Shown: piece by piece, positions 1-5,717 of the stretch | Position numbering within the stretch: the stretch's first letter is position 1 | How the letters are laid out: each line of letters starts with the position of its first letter | DNA from: Acidimicrobiia bacterium | GTDB lineage: Bacteria > Actinomycetota > Acidimicrobiia > Acidimicrobiales > AC-14 | Assembly (NCBI GenBank): GCA_019243595.1 | Contig: JAFAUA010000049.1 | Coordinates: 1-10,079, forward strand | Length of the DNA stretch: 10,079 nt | Reading direction: 5' to 3' | Program-made: the position numbers and the translations under genes | Notes under the pieces: generated by a model | Told to the model about the DNA's origin: nothing | The model's database searches: none | The model's input: only the letters and a program-made list of their open reading frames with translations

Positions 1-659
1 GCCCACGACGCCGAGCCGGTGTGGAGACAAACCACCGTCTCCGTCTCCGCGCACGCGTCCCAGAGCGGGTCCCAGTCACGGCTGTGGGGCGACGGCAGCT
101 TCATCTGGGCCGGGAACTCGGGAAAGCTCAGCGCCCGGAAGCCCCGCGCCGCGTTGGCCCGCACCAGCTCGGCGGCGACGGACGGATCGAGCAGCCAGGT
201 GATCTGGAGCGGGATGATGCGCCCGGGATGGGTGCCGGCCCAGACGTCGTGGTGCCAGTCGTTCCACGCCCGCACGCACGCCAGGCCGAGCTCGGCGTCC
301 TGGGAGCGGGAGAACACGCCGCCCGCGAACCCGGCGATGAGCGACGGGAAGCACAAAGAGGCGGCGATCCCCGCCGCGTCCATGTCGATGACGCGCGCGT
401 CGATGTCCCAGCAGCCCTTGCGCATCTCGTCGAAGTTGGCCGGCTCCATCGACCACTCGTCCTTGGGGCGGCCGACGACGGCGTTCAGCCCGACGTTCGG
501 ATAGAGGTTGCCCTCGTACTGCCACGCCTGGCGGGCACCGTCGAGCTCGACGATCCTTGGCGCCCGCTCCTGCAGCGCCGCCGGGAGCCGGCCCTCGAAC
601 AGGTCGGGCGGCTCGATCAGGTGGTCGTCAACAGAGACCACCTTGTACCGCAGGGTCAC
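1..659 (-). CDS. Amidohydrolase-family (Amidohydro_2-like) metal-dependent hydrolase, N-terminal 219 residues, cut by window edge
   Basis: The N-terminal part of a TIM-barrel metal-dependent hydrolase; the reading frame leaves the window at base 1. The N-terminus reads VTLRYKVVSVDDHLIEPPDL. The VDDH(L/V)xEPPDL block at residues 10-19 is a hallmark of the actinobacterial amidohydrolase-2 group, where the acid/His pair sits at the metal site. A second typical strand, VCLHTGSASW, lies near residue 210. The GTG start at 657-659 is chosen because it follows the P450 stop by one base, has GAGG just upstream, and places the VDDH motif where the family expects it. The gene is almost certainly cotranscribed and translationally coupled with the P450, so the two probably act on the same compound. 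The substrate cannot be read from the sequence. A decarboxylase of the same fold (ACMSD-like) is an alternative. Confidence 0.85.
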   Translation of the reverse strand, partial: MTLRYKVVSVDDHLIEPPDLFEGRLPAALQERAPRIVELDGARQAWQYEGNLYPNVGLNAVVGRPKDEWSMEPANFDEMRKGCWDIDARVIDMDAAGIAASLCFPSLIAGFAGGVFSRSQDAELGLACVRAWNDWHHDVWAGTHPGRIIPLQITWLLDPSVAAELVRANAARGFRALSFPEFPAQMKLPSPHSRDWDPLWDACAETETVVCLHTGSASW

Positions 660-660
660 C

Positions 661-1848
661 TCAGCCCCACTCGAGCATGAGGTGCTCGGCCTGGCGGATG
701 CCGGGCGAGAAGTGCAGCTCGGCGCCGTCCTGGATTCGGTACTCGGGGATACGGGCGTGGAACTCCTCGAGGGCGACGCGCACCTCGAGGCGGGCCAGGT
801 GGGCGCCGAGGCACAGATGGTTCCCGCCGCCGAAGGCCACGTGGCGGTTGGGGTCGCGCCCGAAGCGCACGCCGGTGTCGCCGAACTCGTCATCGTCGAG
901 GTTGGCGGCGCCGATCACGAGCGTGGCGATGTCGCCGGGCTGCAGAGTCACGCCGCCGATCTCCACTTCCTTGGCGACCGTCCGCGGAAGCACCATCACC
1001 GGGGTCTCCCAGCGCAGCAGCTCCTCGACCGCTTGGGGGATGCGGGATGGATCGTCGACCAGCTGCCGGCGGAAGTCTGGGTGGTTGGCCAGGTAGACGA
1101 TCATGCAGTCGAGCGTGGCGGTCACGGTGTCGAGGCCGCCGAGCAGCAGGAGATGGGCGATGCCGAGCAGCTCTGTCTCGGTCATCTCCCGACCGGCCAC
1201 CTTGCCGTGGATGATCTCGGAGAGCAGACGGTCGTCCGGGTTGACCCGCTTGTCGGCGATGGCAGCCCGGAAGTAGTCGCTGATCTCGTGCGCGGTCTGC
1301 TTGCGGATCGCCGCCGCGCCGTCGAAGTCGAGGGGGTCGACGTCGGGGCGGATGGTGTTGTCGCGCCACTGCAGGAACTGCGGCAGGTCGTCCATCGGGA
1401 GGCCCATCAGGGCGAGGAAGATGCCCGACGGCAGCGGCGTCGCGTACTCCTCGTGGAAGTCGCAGCTGCCGCGGTCGGCGAAGCCGTCGAGCAGCTCGCC
1501 CACCAAGGCACGAACGTCGGGCTCGAGACGGTTGATCTCCCGGGGCACGAACCGCGGGTTCAGGAAGCGCCGGTAGTCGGTGTGCTGGGGCGGGTCGACC
1601 TGCAGGGGGATCAGCGGCTGCTCGCCGATCGAGAGCGCGTCGCCCGCCGAACTGAAGACCTCGGGATGGCGGAAGGCCCAGCACACGTCCTCGTAGCGCG
1701 TGAGGTACACCGACGCGTGGCCGTTGAAGTCCGAGCGCGACACCGGGCAGGCGCGGCGCAGACGGTCGTACGTCTCCTGCGGCGCGGCGGCGACGGCATG
1801 GCCGAAGAGAATGGCCCCGGGGTCGACGGACTCGGCGGTGTCGGTCAC
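661..1848 (-). CDS. Cytochrome P450, bacterial soluble class, 395 aa
   Basis: A heme monooxygenase of the soluble bacterial type, needing a ferredoxin and reductase that are not in the window. Visible motifs, counted from the GTG at 1848: an I-helix oxygen-binding segment GGLDTV at about 237-242, the K-helix ExxR as E276-L-L-R279, and the heme-ligand loop FGGGNHLCLGAHLAR with Cys346 as the axial ligand. At 395 aa the length is normal for the class. A longer frame opens at 1896, but GTG 1846-1848 is preferred: it has a strong AAGGAG eight bases upstream and overlaps the tetR stop as GTGA, a classic coupling arrangement. The gene is flanked by a TetR repressor upstream and an amidohydrolase one base downstream. 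This suggests an inducible degradation step on a hydrophobic or xenobiotic substrate, but that is inference. The CYP family is not assigned. Confidence 0.95.
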   Translation of the reverse strand: MTDTAESVDPGAILFGHAVAAAPQETYDRLRRACPVSRSDFNGHASVYLTRYEDVCWAFRHPEVFSSAGDALSIGEQPLIPLQVDPPQHTDYRRFLNPRFVPREINRLEPDVRALVGELLDGFADRGSCDFHEEYATPLPSGIFLALMGLPMDDLPQFLQWRDNTIRPDVDPLDFDGAAAIRKQTAHEISDYFRAAIADKRVNPDDRLLSEIIHGKVAGREMTETELLGIAHLLLLGGLDTVTATLDCMIVYLANHPDFRRQLVDDPSRIPQAVEELLRWETPVMVLPRTVAKEVEIGGVTLQPGDIATLVIGAANLDDDEFGDTGVRFGRDPNRHVAFGGGNHLCLGAHLARLEVRVALEEFHARIPEYRIQDGAELHFSPGIRQAEHLMLEWG

Positions 1849-2513
1849 GGCAGCTCCTTTTCGTCGAGGCGCAGGCCCCCGGCGACGAACCGCCACACAG
1901 AGCCGGCCACCTCCTTGCTGTCACGGCCCAGGAGGGCCACCTCGGCCAGTCCGTCGAGCAGGACGGCGAAGACCAACTCGGCCGCGCGCGCGACGTCGCC
2001 GGGATGGGCCTGGCCGGCGGCGGCCGCCCCGGCGACCTGTTCCTCGAGCAGGTCGGCGAGTGGCGCCAGCGCGCGCGACAAGCCTTCGGGCTGTTCGACG
2101 CTCAGGCGCCGGTACTCGCGTACGAGCACGTGCGTGTAGCCGGGCGCCTGGCGCGCCAGCTTGAACAAGGCCCGCACGTAGCGCTGCAGGCGTTCGTCGG
2201 GCGAGTCGCTGCGATCGAGGGCGTCGCGCAGCATCGCTGCGCCGGTGCGGCTCTCCTCCTCGAGCAGGGCGAGGAGCAGGTCGTCCTTGCCCACGAACGA
2301 CCGGTAGAAGGTCTTGAGGGAGACACCCGCCTTCGCCGCCACTTCCGAGACGGTGAACGAGGCGTCCTCGGCCTCGTCGGTCAGCTGGCGGGCGGCGTCG
2401 AGCAGCCGGTCGAGCCGCTCCATCGACCGGGTCGCCGCCGGGTCGAGCGATCGCCGGAGCGCCCGGTCCCGCCACGCAGGGGCATCCTCGGTTGCCTCAG
2501 AGGAGAATGGCAT
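1845..2513 (-). CDS. TetR/AcrR-family transcriptional regulator, 222 aa
   Basis: A one-component repressor with an N-terminal TetR helix-turn-helix at about residues 53-72 (FTVSEVAAKAGVSLKTFYRSF), followed by GKDDLLLAL, the usual start of helix 4. The C-terminal two thirds is an alpha-helical ligand-binding and dimerisation domain. The roughly 35-residue N-terminal extension with WRDRALRRSLDPA is typical of one actinobacterial TetR group and supports the ATG at 2513 over an internal ATG at 2423. The gene ends in a GTGA overlap with the P450 start, so regulator and enzymes are made from one message. The start codon lies inside a 33-bp dyad that is the natural candidate for its operator, which would imply autoregulation and control of the P450-amidohydrolase pair. 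The ligand is unknown. Confidence 0.93.
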   Translation of the reverse strand: MPFSSEATEDAPAWRDRALRRSLDPAATRSMERLDRLLDAARQLTDEAEDASFTVSEVAAKAGVSLKTFYRSFVGKDDLLLALLEEESRTGAAMLRDALDRSDSPDERLQRYVRALFKLARQAPGYTHVLVREYRRLSVEQPEGLSRALAPLADLLEEQVAGAAAAGQAHPGDVARAAELVFAVLLDGLAEVALLGRDSKEVAGSVWRFVAGGLRLDEKELP

Positions 2514-2537
2514 TGTCCTCTGAGGCTACCGCGGTAG
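2494..2537. promoter_or_regulatory. Compound palindrome over the tetR start: candidate TetR operator and promoter
   Basis: Bases 2494-2504 (GCCTCAGAGGA) and 2516-2526 (TCCTCTGAGGC) are perfect 11-bp inverted arms. The 11-base spacer is itself AATG-G-CATT apart from one G:G mismatch, so 2494-2526 is a near-continuous 33-bp dyad. Each arm also holds a small palindrome CCTC-N-GAGG (2495-2503 and 2517-2525), 22 bp apart, about two helical turns. A separate perfect palindrome, CTACCGCGGTAG, abuts at 2526-2537. On the minus strand a plausible -10 (TAGCCT, 2528-2523) and a weak -35 (AAGACC, 2550-2545, 16-bp spacer) would start transcription a few bases before the tetR ATG. Repressor bound here would block both. 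As RNA the dyad could instead form a hairpin hiding the start codon. Binding of TetR is inferred from position only. Confidence 0.6.
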
Positions 2538-2548
2538 GTCGGCGGGTC

Positions 2549-2983
2549 TTACTCCTTCTCTTCGTGCTCTTCGTGCTCGTGGCGGCTACGACCGCGGCCG
2601 CCCCGCTTGCGGGGGCCCAGCTTGTCGCTGTAGCTGTCCCGGATCCGGAGGGCCTCTTCCCGGTACTTCTTGCGCACGTCGTGCATGTCCTTGCGCATCT
2701 GGCGGCGCAGGTCGTGGACCTCGTGGTGGAAGCGATCCCAGGCGGCCTGGCGGCTCACGCCCACCGAGGCGCCGATCGTCTCCCACGTGGCGCCGTCGCC
2801 GATGGCCTCCTTGACCAGCTGGGCCTCCCACGTGGGCAGCTGGGCGCTCAGCGCCCGGGTGGCGCCGAGGGCTTCGAGGGGATCGCCGTTGCCGGTTGCC
2901 GTCTCCCAGGCCTGCTTGAGCAGCGCAGGGACCTCGCGAGGGCGAGGAGAATCGTCGTGTGCTTCGTTGGTAACTTCATCCAT
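2549..2983 (-). CDS. Small HTH DNA-binding protein with charged C-terminal tail, 144 aa
   Basis: A predicted DNA-binding protein of unknown regulon. A helix-turn-helix of the sigma-region-4-like kind seen in many small actinobacterial proteins lies at residues 66-85 (TWETIGASVGVSRQAAWDRF), preceded by a helical segment with LPTWEAQLVKEAIGDGA. Residues 86-120 form a long, highly charged helix rich in Arg, Lys, Asp and Glu, likely a coiled coil or nucleic-acid contact. The end is a basic stretch (RKRGGRGRSR) followed by the acidic, His-containing tail HEHEEHEEKE. ATG 2983 is chosen because a promoter-like pair places transcription start almost on it. An in-frame ATG at 3007 (8 residues longer) is possible but lies between two operator-like repeats. 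It sits first in the minus-strand cluster, 35 bases before tetR, and is divergent from the sulfite reductase. It could regulate itself, the sulfur genes, or both. Confidence 0.8.
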   Translation of the reverse strand: MDEVTNEAHDDSPRPREVPALLKQAWETATGNGDPLEALGATRALSAQLPTWEAQLVKEAIGDGATWETIGASVGVSRQAAWDRFHHEVHDLRRQMRKDMHDVRKKYREEALRIRDSYSDKLGPRKRGGRGRSRHEHEEHEEKE

Positions 2984-2986
2984 GCC

Positions 2987-3031
2987 GTCAAGGATGCCTT
3001 GACACATCACTTCTGTCAAGCGGAACTTGAC
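2987..3031. promoter_or_regulatory. Two identical-format operator-like inverted repeats, GTCAAG-N5-CTTGAC
   Basis: The palindrome GTCAAG-N5-CTTGAC occurs at 2987-3003 (spacer GATGC) and again at 3015-3031 (spacer CGGAA). The repeats are 28 bp apart, start to start. The second extends to seven-base arms (TGTCAAG/CTTGACA, 3014-3032). Both lie just upstream of the HTH gene start and 230-280 bases upstream of the sulfite reductase. Repeated palindromes of fixed spacing next to a regulator gene are what an autoregulated operator looks like. The adjacent HTH protein is the first candidate to bind them; the TetR protein or an unlinked sulfur regulator are alternatives. Confidence 0.65.
2991..3019 (-). 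promoter_or_regulatory. Candidate promoter of the HTH gene giving a leaderless transcript
   Basis: On the minus strand a perfect -35 hexamer TTGACA (3019-3014) is followed after 17 bases by CATCCT (2996-2991), a weak -10 that keeps the A at position 2 and T at position 6. Transcription would begin about seven bases further, at or next to the ATG at 2983, so the message would have little or no 5' leader. That is common in Actinobacteria and explains the lack of a Shine-Dalgarno. The -35 is part of the second operator-like repeat, and the -10 lies inside the first. A bound protein would therefore occlude both elements. Confidence 0.45.
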
Positions 3032-3071
3032 ACAAGTCGAAGTCCCCAAAACTTGATCAGATTTATCGGGA

Positions 3072-3206
3072 ATGATTGACTGGATGGTCGTGAGGCCCTC
3101 TCTCGCCCTGCGCTGCTCGTGGCTGCGTGAACTCGGCGCGCCATCGATCGCCATGGGCGTGACGCCCCACCTCGCCTTCGACGAGACCTGTCGCCTCCTG
3201 CCGTAA
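3072..3206 (+). CDS. Candidate leader ORF upstream of sulfite reductase, 44 aa with cysteine near its end
   Basis: A short open frame from ATG 3072 to TAA 3204-3206, ending 56 bases before the sulfite reductase start. Cys occurs at residues 15 and 40, and the end reads FDETCRLLP. Shorter versions could start at ATG 3084, ATG 3153 or GTG 3159; the last would be a 15-residue peptide. No convincing Shine-Dalgarno precedes any of these starts, so the leader would have to be leaderless or weakly translated. I do not recognise the peptide itself. Cysteine-containing leader ORFs before sulfur-assimilation operons are established in mycobacteria (there with Cys runs), and small leader peptides with a Cys near the end are annotated in other Actinobacteria. 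The strongest argument here is the RNA pairing described in the next entry. Translation is unproven. Confidence 0.4.
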   Translation: MIDWMVVRPSLALRCSWLRELGAPSIAMGVTPHLAFDETCRLLP

Positions 3207-3263
3207 GCGGACGCCGCGCGCTTCGCCGGCTCCGATTCCGCCCGTGCCCGTGAGGAGGTCGCA
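3189..3263 (+). promoter_or_regulatory. Predicted RNA switch: leader-ORF anti-Shine-Dalgarno pairing with the sulfite reductase RBS
   Basis: CCTCCT at 3194-3199, the codons just after the leader Cys codon TGT (3189-3191), is an exact complement of AGGAGG at 3253-3258, the reductase ribosome-binding site. The helix can add a G:U pair (3193:3259) and, after one mismatch, pair the TGT Cys codon with GCA at 3261-3263, which includes the A of the start codon. The loop between holds a nested GC hairpin at 3208-3234 (CGGA/TCCG and GCCG/CGGC stems). The expected logic is that a ribosome paused at the Cys codon when cysteine is scarce would mask the anti-SD and free the RBS. The pairing is seen directly; the regulation is inferred. 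Confidence 0.5.
3252..3258 (+). promoter_or_regulatory. Strong ribosome-binding site of the sulfite reductase gene
   Basis: GAGGAGG lies four bases before ATG 3263, close to a full match to the 16S rRNA 3' end. It fixes the start of the reductase and is the target of the upstream CCTCCT. Confidence 0.85.
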
Positions 3264-5035
3264 TGCTGATCCGGGAAATTGACCCCGCGCAAAGAGCTGA
3301 CATCGACAAGTTCCGAACGCAGCTCGACCTGTACCTGAACGGTGAGGTCGACGAGGATGCCTTCCGCGTCTTCCGCCTGAACAACGGCATCTACGGCCAG
3401 CGCCAAGGCGGCCATAACCAGATGGTCCGCGTGAAGGTGCCGTACGGCTCGATCCAGCCCGATCAGCTGGACATGCTCGCCCACATCGCCGACACCTACT
3501 CGCGCGGCTGGGGCCACATCACGACGCGACAGAACATCCAGTTCCACTACGTGCAGCTCGAGCAGGTGCCCGACGTGCTCGAGGACCTGGCGTCGGTCGG
3601 CCTGACGACCCGCGAGGCGTGCGGCGACACCGTGCGCAACATCCAGGGCTGCCATCTCGCCGGCGCCTGCCCGTTCGAGGTCCTCGACATCAGCCCGTGG
3701 GCGGAGGCGACGTTCCGCTATCTGCTCCGGTACCCGTACTCGCAGCGCCTCCCGCGCAAGTTCAAGATCAACTTCTCCGGCTGCACCACCGACTGCGGCC
3801 AGGCCATGTTCAACGACGTCGGCATCATCGCCGTCGGCCGGCCCCGGCCGGACGGCACCGTGGAGCCCGGCTTCAAGGTGTTCTTCGCCGGCGGCCTCGG
3901 CGCCAACCCCAAGGCGGCCCAGGCTCTCGAGGAGTTCACGTCTCGCGAGGACCTGATGCCGACGATCGAGGCGGTCCTTCGCACCTTCGACCACTACGGC
4001 AACCGCGACAACAAGCTGCGGGCCCGCATGAAGTGGCTGCTCGACACCATGGGCGTCGACGAGCTGCGTCAGCGCATCCTCAAGGAGCGCAAGTTCCTGC
4101 GGGCGTCGACCACCTGGGCGCACGGGATCCCCGAGTACGTGCAGGAGCACGGCGACGCGCCGGCGGGCGTGTCGACCACGACCGATCCGACGGCGATGGG
4201 TTGGGGCACCAACGTCACGTTCAAGCACCGTGATCCGTACGGCCGCTGGGACGACGCCAACGTCGTGCGCGGCGTCGCCAAGGGCACCGTGTCGGCCTAC
4301 GCCTACGCCCGCCTCGGCGACATCACCAGCGACCAGTTCCGGGCGCTCGCCTCGACCCAGCGAGAGCTGCGTGCCGAGGTGCGAGTCACTAACCGCCAGA
4401 ACGTCGTGTTCCGCGGCCTCACCGAGGAGCAGCTGCCGACGCTCTACGCCCGCCTCAACGCCATCGGCATGGCCGAGCCTGGCGCCGAGCTGGCCCGCGA
4501 CGTCGTGAGCTGCCCGGGTGCCGACACGTGCAACCTGGCGGTCACCCAGTCCCGCGGCCTGGCCTCCGATATCGGCCGGGCGCTGGAAGAGGCCGGGCTC
4601 GCCGACGTCGGCGGTGTGCGCGTGAACATCTCCGGCTGCACGAACTCGTGCGGCCAGCACCACGTCGCCGACATCGGCTTCCTCGGCGTCGAGCGCCGGG
4701 CGCACGGCAAGCCCGCCCCCGGCTACCAGATGCTGCTCGGCGGACGCCTCGGTCAGATGGAGGTGCAGTTCGGCGTCAAGGCGCTGCGCCTGCCGGCCAA
4801 GGCCACCGGCGAAGCGACCGTCCGTGTCGTCAGCCGCTTCGCCAACGAGCGTGAGGCGGGCGAGGAGTTCGGCAACTGGCTCGACCGCGTCGGTGGCGCG
4901 TCGGCGATTGCCGCCGAGCTCAAGGACCTCGACCAGTTCCCCACACCGGAGGAGCGGCCCGACTTCTACGTCGACTTCGACGAGACCGGTCCGTACGTCG
5001 CCGAAGTGGGCGCCGGCGAATGCGCGGGGGCCTGA
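3263..5035 (+). CDS. Ferredoxin-type assimilatory sulfite reductase (nitrite/sulfite reductase family), 590 aa
   Basis: A siroheme and [4Fe-4S] enzyme for six-electron reduction of sulfite to sulfide (or nitrite to ammonia) in the cytosol. The fold is two homologous halves, each with a ferredoxin-like half-domain followed by a siroheme/Fe-S domain. The siroheme-contact motif is TTRQNIQF at 87-94 in half one and NRQNVVF in half two. The cluster ligands are C417-x5-C423 (CPGADTC) and C459-x3-C463 (GCTNSCG). Half one also carries a full quartet, C130-x5-C136 and C174-x3-C178, which is unusual for the family. ATG 3263 has a GAGGAGG ribosome-binding site. Sulfite rather than nitrite is favoured because an APS reductase gene follows four bases after the stop, and both are preceded by a cysteine-type leader. 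No dedicated flavoprotein partner is adjacent, so ferredoxin is the likely donor. The sequence alone cannot exclude nitrite as substrate. Confidence 0.93.
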   Translation: MLIREIDPAQRADIDKFRTQLDLYLNGEVDEDAFRVFRLNNGIYGQRQGGHNQMVRVKVPYGSIQPDQLDMLAHIADTYSRGWGHITTRQNIQFHYVQLEQVPDVLEDLASVGLTTREACGDTVRNIQGCHLAGACPFEVLDISPWAEATFRYLLRYPYSQRLPRKFKINFSGCTTDCGQAMFNDVGIIAVGRPRPDGTVEPGFKVFFAGGLGANPKAAQALEEFTSREDLMPTIEAVLRTFDHYGNRDNKLRARMKWLLDTMGVDELRQRILKERKFLRASTTWAHGIPEYVQEHGDAPAGVSTTTDPTAMGWGTNVTFKHRDPYGRWDDANVVRGVAKGTVSAYAYARLGDITSDQFRALASTQRELRAEVRVTNRQNVVFRGLTEEQLPTLYARLNAIGMAEPGAELARDVVSCPGADTCNLAVTQSRGLASDIGRALEEAGLADVGGVRVNISGCTNSCGQHHVADIGFLGVERRAHGKPAPGYQMLLGGRLGQMEVQFGVKALRLPAKATGEATVRVVSRFANEREAGEEFGNWLDRVGGASAIAAELKDLDQFPTPEERPDFYVDFDETGPYVAEVGAGECAGA

Positions 5036-5039
5036 CGAC

Positions 5040-5717
5040 ATGGCAATGACACTCCCCCGCTCCGAGCTCTCGCCGTCGGAGATGGCGTCGCTCAACGAGC
5101 AGTTCGAGAGCGCGCCGGCCAGCGAGATCATCCGCTGGGCGGTCGACACGTTCCATCCCCACCTGGCGTTGACGGCGTCGATGACCGACGCCGTCCTCAT
5201 CGATCTCGCCGTCACGGTCGAGCCGTCGATCGAGGTCGTCTTCATCGACACCGGCTACCACTTCCCGGAGACGCTCGAGACGGTCGAGACGGTGCGCCGG
5301 AAGTACGGGCTGAACCTCAAGATGATGACGGTGCCGCATCACGCCGAGGAGCTCTGGAAGGTCGATCCCGAGAACTGCTGCTCGGCGATCAAGGTCGGCC
5401 AGCTCGACCGGGCCCTGATGGGCAAGGAGGCGTGGATGAGCGGGCTGCGCCGGGCCGAGTCCCCGACGCGGGCCAACGCCCCGATCCTGTCGCTGGATCT
5501 CCGAGGGCTGGTGAAGATCAATCCCATCGCCATGTGGACCGACCTCGACGTCCAGGGCTACATCAAGGACCACGACGTCCCGGTGAACCCCCTCGTCGAC
5601 CAGGGCTACCCGTCGATCGGCTGCCAGCCTTGCACGCACCCCGTCGAGCCGGGCGCCGACCCCCGCTCAGGCCGCTGGGCGGGCAAGGACAAGACGGAGT
5701 GCGGTCTGCACCTCTAG
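5040..5717 (+). CDS. cysH: Phosphoadenylyl/adenylyl-sulfate reductase, APS-type (CysH), 225 aa
   Basis: Reduces activated sulfate to sulfite with thioredoxin, feeding the adjacent sulfite reductase. It has the PP-loop ATP-pyrophosphatase-like fold, with the nucleotide-binding region near LTASMTDAVLIDLA (44-57) and the family block VVFIDTGYHFPETLET (67-82). Cys113-Cys114 plus C195-x2-C198 form the [4Fe-4S] ligand set that distinguishes APS reductases from most PAPS reductases. The catalytic Cys221 lies in the conserved C-terminal ECGLHL. The length is normal for an assimilatory APS reductase. ATG 5040 is four bases after the upstream stop, so the two genes form one transcription unit; a second ATG at 5046 is a possible start. 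The stop is interlocked with that of the convergent glycosyltransferase gene. No ATP sulfurylase genes are in the window. Confidence 0.95.
   Translation: MAMTLPRSELSPSEMASLNEQFESAPASEIIRWAVDTFHPHLALTASMTDAVLIDLAVTVEPSIEVVFIDTGYHFPETLETVETVRRKYGLNLKMMTVPHHAEELWKVDPENCCSAIKVGQLDRALMGKEAWMSGLRRAESPTRANAPILSLDLRGLVKINPIAMWTDLDVQGYIKDHDVPVNPLVDQGYPSIGCQPCTHPVEPGADPRSGRWAGKDKTECGLHL

Noticed and set aside
1849..1896. Upstream ATG giving the P450 a 16-residue Arg-rich extension
   Set aside because: The GTG at 1848 has a strong AAGGAG at good spacing and a GTGA overlap with tetR. The extension would lie wholly inside tetR and does not resemble a P450 N-terminus.
508..2139. 543-codon plus-strand ORF opposite the P450 and amidohydrolase genes
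   Set aside because: It mirrors well-supported minus-strand genes with clear motifs; its own translation shows no domain.
3027..3055. Plus-strand TTGACA at 3027-3032 as the -35 of the sulfite reductase operon
   Set aside because: No acceptable -10 occurs 16-19 bases downstream; the hexamer is explained as part of the second operator-like repeat. The plus-strand promoter remains unassigned.
3008..3262. Possible classical riboswitch (SAM-type) before the sulfite reductase
   Set aside because: I could not find the conserved multi-helix core; the visible structure is better explained by a leader ORF with anti-SD pairing.
3016..3390. Minus-strand ORF of 124 codons across the divergent region
   Set aside because: It is Arg/Ser-rich, overlaps the start of the sulfite reductase in antisense, and has no recognisable ribosome-binding site or domain.
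2984..5251. Uninterrupted minus-strand frame running from 5251 down into the HTH gene, a 900-codon ORF in total
   Set aside because: It is antisense to the sulfite reductase and cysH over almost its whole length, and its translation is a low-complexity Arg/Val/Leu/Asp mix typical of GC-rich shadows. Only the last 144 codons have protein-like features.
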